Program-made: the position numbers and the translations under genes | Shown: piece by piece, positions 5,202 through 9,085 of the stretch | Numbering within the stretch: position 1 is the first letter of the stretch | How the letters are laid out: each line of letters opens with the position of its first letter | Notes under the pieces: model-generated | What the model saw: the letters and a program-made list of their open reading frames with translations, nothing else | Databases searched by the model: none | What the model was told of the DNA's origin: nothing | From: Clostridia bacterium | GTDB lineage: Bacteria; Bacillota; Clostridia; Christensenellales; DTU072 | Length of the DNA stretch: 9,085 bases | Reading direction: 5' to 3' | NCBI GenBank assembly: GCA_028703745.1 | Contig: JAQVME010000038.1 | Span: forward strand, 1-9,085

Positions 5202-6077
5202 ATGAAGAAATGTTTGCTGGTAATAAATAAAAGAAGCGGCAACGCCGAAAGGGCACTCAACAACCCCGATATTTTCAATACGCTGAAACAAAGCTATGAC
5301 ATTATTGATACGCTTTATATTGAAGAGAGCCAGCCGGTAAATATCGCCAGCGCCGTAAAGGGCTATCAAGCTCTTGCCGTCTGCGGCGGTGACGGCACCT
5401 TCAACAACGCCATAAACGCTACCCGAGAACAAAACCTGGAGCTGACTTATATACCCTGCGGTACCCTTAACGAAACGGCAAAAACCCTTCATCTGACGGA
5501 TACTTTGCGCCCTGACCGGCGCCAAATCCGCCGCGTCGACCTCGGCGAAATAAACAACAAGCTTTTCTCTTATGTCGCCGCCGCCGGCACATTCACCGCC
5601 ATAGGGTACAGAACGCGCAACAGTTTCAAAAAAAGATTCAAATTCCTAGCTTACCTCGTAGAGGTGCTGAAGGAATACCGCGTGCACCACATAAAAGCAA
5701 AAATCACCCTCGACGGCAAGGAATATAGCGACGCCTATACACTCATAATGGCAATAAATTCCCAAAGATGTTTTGGCTTCAATTTCAACCATCTTTACTC
5801 ACACAACAGCGGCACGGCTCATTTATTGCTGATTAAGGCTCCCAAAGGCAGCGGTTTGTTCGCCCTCATAAAGATTTTCTTTCCATTCTTTAGAGCTTTC
5901 TTCATGGGATTAAAAAAGCAGTACGACGGCAAGAACCTGAAATTTATAGAATTCAAGACGGCGTCAATTTCACTCGAAGATCCCGAGACCTTTACTATTG
6001 ACGGGGAAAGACTGTTTGCCAAGGGCGAATTTTTTATAAAAATTCATAAACAAAAAATAAACCTGTTCGTATATTGA
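5202..6077 (+). CDS. YegS/DagK-family lipid kinase (diacylglycerol kinase catalytic domain)
   Basis: The 291-residue protein fits the DAGK catalytic-domain family, which uses ATP to phosphorylate diacylglycerol or related lipids at the inner face of the membrane. Motifs in order: VINKRSGNAERAL near the N-terminus, the nucleotide loop GGDGTFNNAIN at 62-72 (the usual Glu after GGDGTxN is Asn), PCGTLNETAKTL at 85-96 (consensus P-x-GT-x-N), AAGTFTAIGYRTRNSFKKRFKFL at 127-149, and DGE at 268-270 near the end. The hydrophobic, aromatic stretch LFALIKIFFPFFRAFFMGL (219-237) may help bind the membrane. The length is normal for the family. ATG 5202 follows AAGGA with a 5-base spacing. It ends 8 bases before the convergent MFS gene. 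Exact lipid substrate is open; DagK, a sphingosine-kinase-like role or a glycolipid role are all possible. Confidence 0.88.
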   Translation: MKKCLLVINKRSGNAERALNNPDIFNTLKQSYDIIDTLYIEESQPVNIASAVKGYQALAVCGGDGTFNNAINATREQNLELTYIPCGTLNETAKTLHLTDTLRPDRRQIRRVDLGEINNKLFSYVAAAGTFTAIGYRTRNSFKKRFKFLAYLVEVLKEYRVHHIKAKITLDGKEYSDAYTLIMAINSQRCFGFNFNHLYSHNSGTAHLLLIKAPKGSGLFALIKIFFPFFRAFFMGLKKQYDGKNLKFIEFKTASISLEDPETFTIDGERLFAKGEFFIKIHKQKINLFVY

Positions 6078-6085
6078 CGGCATTC

Positions 6086-7333
6086 TTATTGCTGAGTGAA
6101 CGTCTCTTTTTTGCCCATTGCAAGAAAGCTTTTGTTTATTAAAAGCATTATGCCCATAGCCACAATAACGGCTCCTGTCGCCATAAGCATATACTCAATG
6201 TCAATGATATCGGCAATAGGACCGAAAAGCAGTATGCCTGCCGGGAAAGCCGCGGAGGTGATTATACCGAAAATGCCGAACACTCTGCCTTGTATTTCGT
6301 TCTCAACCTTTTCTTGCAAAAGAACGACCGTAGGAGAACTTACGAGTGGAACAATAACGCCCATTGCGCCGATACAGACAAGGTACGCCCAGAAGGGGAA
6401 CCCCGTGCCCAGCAAGGTATTGAGCGCACCCAGCGCCGTCAAACCGTACGCCATCGTAAGCAGCCTGTTTTTGAAGCCGCCCCATGCCGCTATGATTATT
6501 CCGCCAATAATAGTGCCGCCGCTAAAAAGCATTTCGTTGGCGGTAAGCCGCCATATCTCGGGACCGTAGCTTCTTGTAACCAGTAACGGCGTGAGTATTG
6601 CCGCCGGCGTTATGCAGAAATAAAAAATAGCGTACAGCAACATTACTCTTCTTATAAGCCGGTGCGAAAATACGTATTTTATTCCCGAAAACAAGTCCTT
6701 GAAATATGTGTTTACCCTTGATTGTTGATTGACGACCTTGTGTACGGGTATAAGCAGAAGGAAGCCCACCCCGATGGCGGCGGTAATTACGTCGATGAAA
6801 AGTCCGGTATGCATGGGCGCAACTGCGAGCATTGCTCCGCCTGCAGCCGGAGACAGCAACATTATTATCGACGACAGGCTTGTATGATAACCGTTTACTT
6901 TCATAAGCTTTTCGGGCGGCACCAGCTGCGGAATGAGCGCGCTCACGGCGGGAGCCTGCAGTCCGCTGCCGAGTGAACGCAACGCCATAACCAAGAACAA
7001 AAGCCAAATATCATTTATGCCGAACATAAACAGCAAGGCAATAACCAAAGTACAAACGGCTATCATTGAGTCGGCGAGAATGATTATACTTTTGCGGTTG
7101 AACCTATCGGCCCAAACGCCGGCGAACAGACCGATTATTACTTGCGGAAGCACGGCGCACAGCGTGCCGATCATCATCATCGTACCCGAGCCGGTTTCCA
7201 ACGTGATATACCAAATAATGATATACTGCACAAGCGAGGTTCCGAACAGCGAAGCGTTCTGTCCCGCTAGAAACAGTATTATTTTTCTTTTCCAATTTGT
7301 AAAACCGTCGGTTGTAAGTATATCGTTTTTCAT
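6086..7333 (-). CDS. MFS transporter, DHA3/macrolide-efflux-like
   Basis: The 415-residue protein has about 12 membrane segments in two halves joined by a central loop near 200-225 (HKVVNQQSRVNTYFKDLFSG). The first half carries the MFS motif A variant GVWADRFNRK at 72-81 between helices 2 and 3, followed by SIIILADSMIAVCTLVIALL. The sequence ALRSLGSGLQAPAVSALIPQLVPPEKLMKVNG is typical of the MFS_3 group that includes Mef-type macrolide exporters and many efflux pumps of unknown drug. The C-terminal half has VSSPTVVLLQEKVENEIQGRVFGIF, also typical. It probably exports a small molecule using proton exchange. ATG 7333 is the only good start: an in-frame TAG lies about 24 bases upstream, and there is no Shine-Dalgarno. 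It is divergent from the glycosidase gene, but this exporter type is not a usual sugar importer, so a functional link is uncertain. Confidence 0.9.
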   Translation of the reverse strand: MKNDILTTDGFTNWKRKIILFLAGQNASLFGTSLVQYIIIWYITLETGSGTMMMIGTLCAVLPQVIIGLFAGVWADRFNRKSIIILADSMIAVCTLVIALLFMFGINDIWLLFLVMALRSLGSGLQAPAVSALIPQLVPPEKLMKVNGYHTSLSSIIMLLSPAAGGAMLAVAPMHTGLFIDVITAAIGVGFLLLIPVHKVVNQQSRVNTYFKDLFSGIKYVFSHRLIRRVMLLYAIFYFCITPAAILTPLLVTRSYGPEIWRLTANEMLFSGGTIIGGIIIAAWGGFKNRLLTMAYGLTALGALNTLLGTGFPFWAYLVCIGAMGVIVPLVSSPTVVLLQEKVENEIQGRVFGIFGIITSAAFPAGILLFGPIADIIDIEYMLMATGAVIVAMGIMLLINKSFLAMGKKETFTQQ

Positions 7334-7339
7334 GCTTAT

Positions 7340-7368
7340 ATAATACTATACCTTATGGGATTTTTCTA
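7340..7368 (-). promoter_or_regulatory. Putative promoter of the MFS gene, likely leaderless
   Basis: On the minus strand TAGAAA (7368-7363, 4 of 6 consensus bases), a 17-base spacer and TATTAT (7345-7340) end exactly 6 bases before the ATG at 7333. An overlapping TATAGT at 7350-7345 would also give a leader of only a few bases. Confidence 0.5.
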
Positions 7369-7433
7369 AACGGAAACGCTATGTTCGTTAGACTTTTTTA
7401 CAAAAATTTGAGTCGACATTATGCGCAAAAGAT

Positions 7434-7462
7434 TTTACAGCCGCTTTTATTTATGAGATAAT
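7434..7462 (+). promoter_or_regulatory. Extended -10 promoter of the glycosidase gene
   Basis: TTTACA (7434-7439), a 17-base spacer and GATAAT (7457-7462), with TG at 7454-7455 one base before it. The expected start is near 7469, with a leader of about 22 bases that contains the GGAGA ribosome binding site. Confidence 0.75.
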
Positions 7463-7477
7463 GCATTTGAAAATGCA
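7462..7477. promoter_or_regulatory. Candidate operator, near-palindrome over the glycosidase start site
   Basis: TGCATTTGAAAATGCA has two perfect 7-base arms around a GA centre. It begins at the last base of the -10 and covers the predicted transcription start, the place where a dimeric repressor would block the promoter. No matching regulator gene is in the window. In RNA it would form only a weak hairpin. Confidence 0.4.
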
Positions 7478-7490
7478 AAATGGAGAGAAC

Positions 7491-9085
7491 ATGAAAAAGA
7501 TACACGTCATAGCAAAAACGCACTTGGATTTGGGCTTTACCGACTACGCCGCCAATATAGAGAAATTATATCTTGAGGACTTTTTTCCGCGCGCCGCCGC
7601 GCTCGCGAAGGAGTTGAACACCGACAAAAAAAGATTTATCTGGACGACAGGCTCGTGGATTATCGAAAAGGCGCTGAACTCTTCTTCGCAAGAAAATAAG
7701 CAGAAACTCGAAGAGGCTCTACAAAAAGGGTATATAGCGCCCCACGCGCTACCCTTCACCACACACACCGAGTTGCTCGACGAGGATACCTTTCGTTATG
7801 GACTTAATATAGGGCAGAAGCTCAAAGAGCGTTTCGGCTTTAATTTGATAGCCGCCAAAATGACGGATGTGCCCGGTCACACAAAAGCTATGCTGCCGCT
7901 ACTGGCAGAATTCGGCATAAAATTCCTTCATATCGGCGTAAACGATTCTTCCGCAGTGCCGCAGGTGCCGCAGGCCTTTGTTTGGAAATACGGCGGCGCA
8001 GAGGTTGTAGTGCTTTATGAAGGCAGCTACGGCAGCCTTTACAAAAATGAGTACATGGACGATATACTTTATTTTGCGCACTCCTCGGACAACCGCGGCC
8101 CAAACAGCAAGGAAAGTTTGCTAAGCACCTACGAAAAGCTCGAGAGGGAGTATCCCGACTATGTCGTCGAAGCCTCGACCCTTGACAAATACGCAGAAGA
8201 AATAATAAAAGTAAAAGATACTCTACCCGTACTCACCGCAGAGATAGGCGACAGCTGGATACACGGCGCCGCCAGCGACCCCTACAAATCCGCCGCCATA
8301 AGAGAGCTGATAGCGCTAAAAAGCAGCTGGCTTGCCGACGGCAGTCTCTCTCATGGAAGTCTTGAATATGAAGCCCTCTGCAACCGCATACTTATGCTTT
8401 GCGAGCATACATGGGGCATGGACGTAAAGAAACACCTTTCCGACATCGGCGTCTTTCTCAAAAAGGATTTTATAAAAGCAAGAAGCCGCGATAAGGTGCG
8501 GCTATGCCTGCTCGGCGGCGCCATGAGGTGGAAGTACCTTACACGCAAAAAAATCAATGAAGGCGAATACAACCCTGGCCGCTACTCTATCATAGAAAAA
8601 AGCTGGCAAGAGCAACGCGACTATATCAAAGGCGCTTTGGAGAGTATGTCTGCCGCCCACAGGGAGCAGGCCGAAGCGCGTCTTAGCGCGCTTATACCGC
8701 AAACTCTTTTTGACAAAAGCGGTTTCAAACACGTGAACGACCATTCGATAATAAAAAACGGCAACTGCGCTCTGGAGCTAAACGCCTTCGGCGGCATAAA
8801 GGACTTCTCAATGGGCGAAAGCAAGCTATATTGCAAGAATAATTCCGCCCTAGTAGATTTCGTTTCCTATGGCGCAAAAGATTATGATTTCTGGCTAAAA
8901 AATTATTCCAGGGGAGTCGACAAAAACTACATTTGGGTCATTCCCGACTTTGCAAAACCCGCGCTTGAATGCTTTGAAGGACGATATCCGCAAGGCACCT
9001 TTTCCTATAAGTTGTCGGCACTATACGCCAACGAAGCGCGCACACAGCTTATCGCCTGCCTTTATACGGATACAAAAATCAGCGA
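7491..9085 (+). CDS. DUF5054 protein, GH38 alpha-mannosidase-like glycosidase (3' end outside window)
   Basis: The frame runs from ATG 7491, behind GGAGA, to the window end without a stop (531 residues seen; the family is usually longer). It fits DUF5054, a group related to glycoside hydrolase family 38. The N-terminal strand HVIAKTHLDLGFTDYA has His11 and Asp13 where GH38 enzymes bind zinc. MTDVPGHTKAM at 124-134 matches the GH38 nucleophile region, with Asp126 as the likely catalytic aspartate. Further family landmarks are EFGIKFLHIGVN, EIGDSWIHGAASDPYKS (from 251) and CEHTWGMD (304-311), where His306 is a candidate zinc ligand. There is no signal peptide, so it is probably a cytoplasmic enzyme acting on imported glycans or glycosides; substrate and even hydrolase activity are unproven for DUF5054. 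It is the first gene of a unit that continues beyond the window. Confidence 0.87.
   Translation, partial: MKKIHVIAKTHLDLGFTDYAANIEKLYLEDFFPRAAALAKELNTDKKRFIWTTGSWIIEKALNSSSQENKQKLEEALQKGYIAPHALPFTTHTELLDEDTFRYGLNIGQKLKERFGFNLIAAKMTDVPGHTKAMLPLLAEFGIKFLHIGVNDSSAVPQVPQAFVWKYGGAEVVVLYEGSYGSLYKNEYMDDILYFAHSSDNRGPNSKESLLSTYEKLEREYPDYVVEASTLDKYAEEIIKVKDTLPVLTAEIGDSWIHGAASDPYKSAAIRELIALKSSWLADGSLSHGSLEYEALCNRILMLCEHTWGMDVKKHLSDIGVFLKKDFIKARSRDKVRLCLLGGAMRWKYLTRKKINEGEYNPGRYSIIEKSWQEQRDYIKGALESMSAAHREQAEARLSALIPQTLFDKSGFKHVNDHSIIKNGNCALELNAFGGIKDFSMGESKLYCKNNSALVDFVSYGAKDYDFWLKNYSRGVDKNYIWVIPDFAKPALECFEGRYPQGTFSYKLSALYANEARTQLIACLYTDTKIS

Overview
The window reads like a chromosomal stretch from an anaerobic Bacillota, probably an uncultured Clostridia-type gut bacterium. 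It has moderate GC, heavy use of the ATA isoleucine codon, strong AGGAGG-type ribosome binding sites, consensus sigma-A promoters with 17-base spacers, lipoprotein and ECF-transporter genes, and the normal genetic code (TGA is used as stop). The lineage is an inference. I see no phage, transposon, CRISPR or tRNA genes.

Left part (1-3377), a vitamin B12 block. A partial unknown gene (1-516, +) meets, tail to tail, a minus-strand pair: a DUF4430 (transcobalamin-like) lipoprotein and an ECF transporter S component. The pair is preceded by a well-formed cobalamin riboswitch with its own promoter and an intrinsic terminator just before the first ribosome binding site. Back to back with that promoter, on the plus strand, a consensus promoter drives a short, degenerate relative of RACo/RamA, the ferredoxin-linked activators of corrinoid proteins. 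So B12 capture, B12 import and corrinoid reactivation appear to share one divergent control region. A small unknown gene (2898-3335, -) overlaps the 3' end of the RACo-like gene.

Middle (3339-6077). A minus-strand two-gene operon encodes a DUF5058 membrane protein and a second polytopic membrane protein; together they look like a two-part transporter of unknown substrate. Its promoter overlaps, through a palindromic -10 element, a possible plus-strand promoter for a 57-residue cysteine-rich peptide gene. A YegS/DagK-type lipid kinase gene with its own extended -10 promoter follows.

Right part (6086-9085). An MFS exporter-type permease (-) and a DUF5054/GH38-like glycosidase (+, cut by the window end) are divergently transcribed. 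A 16-base near-palindrome at the glycosidase transcription start is a candidate operator.

Two genes (RACo-like and MFS) have their ATG exactly 6 bases after a -10 hexamer and no ribosome binding site, so both may be made from leaderless mRNAs.
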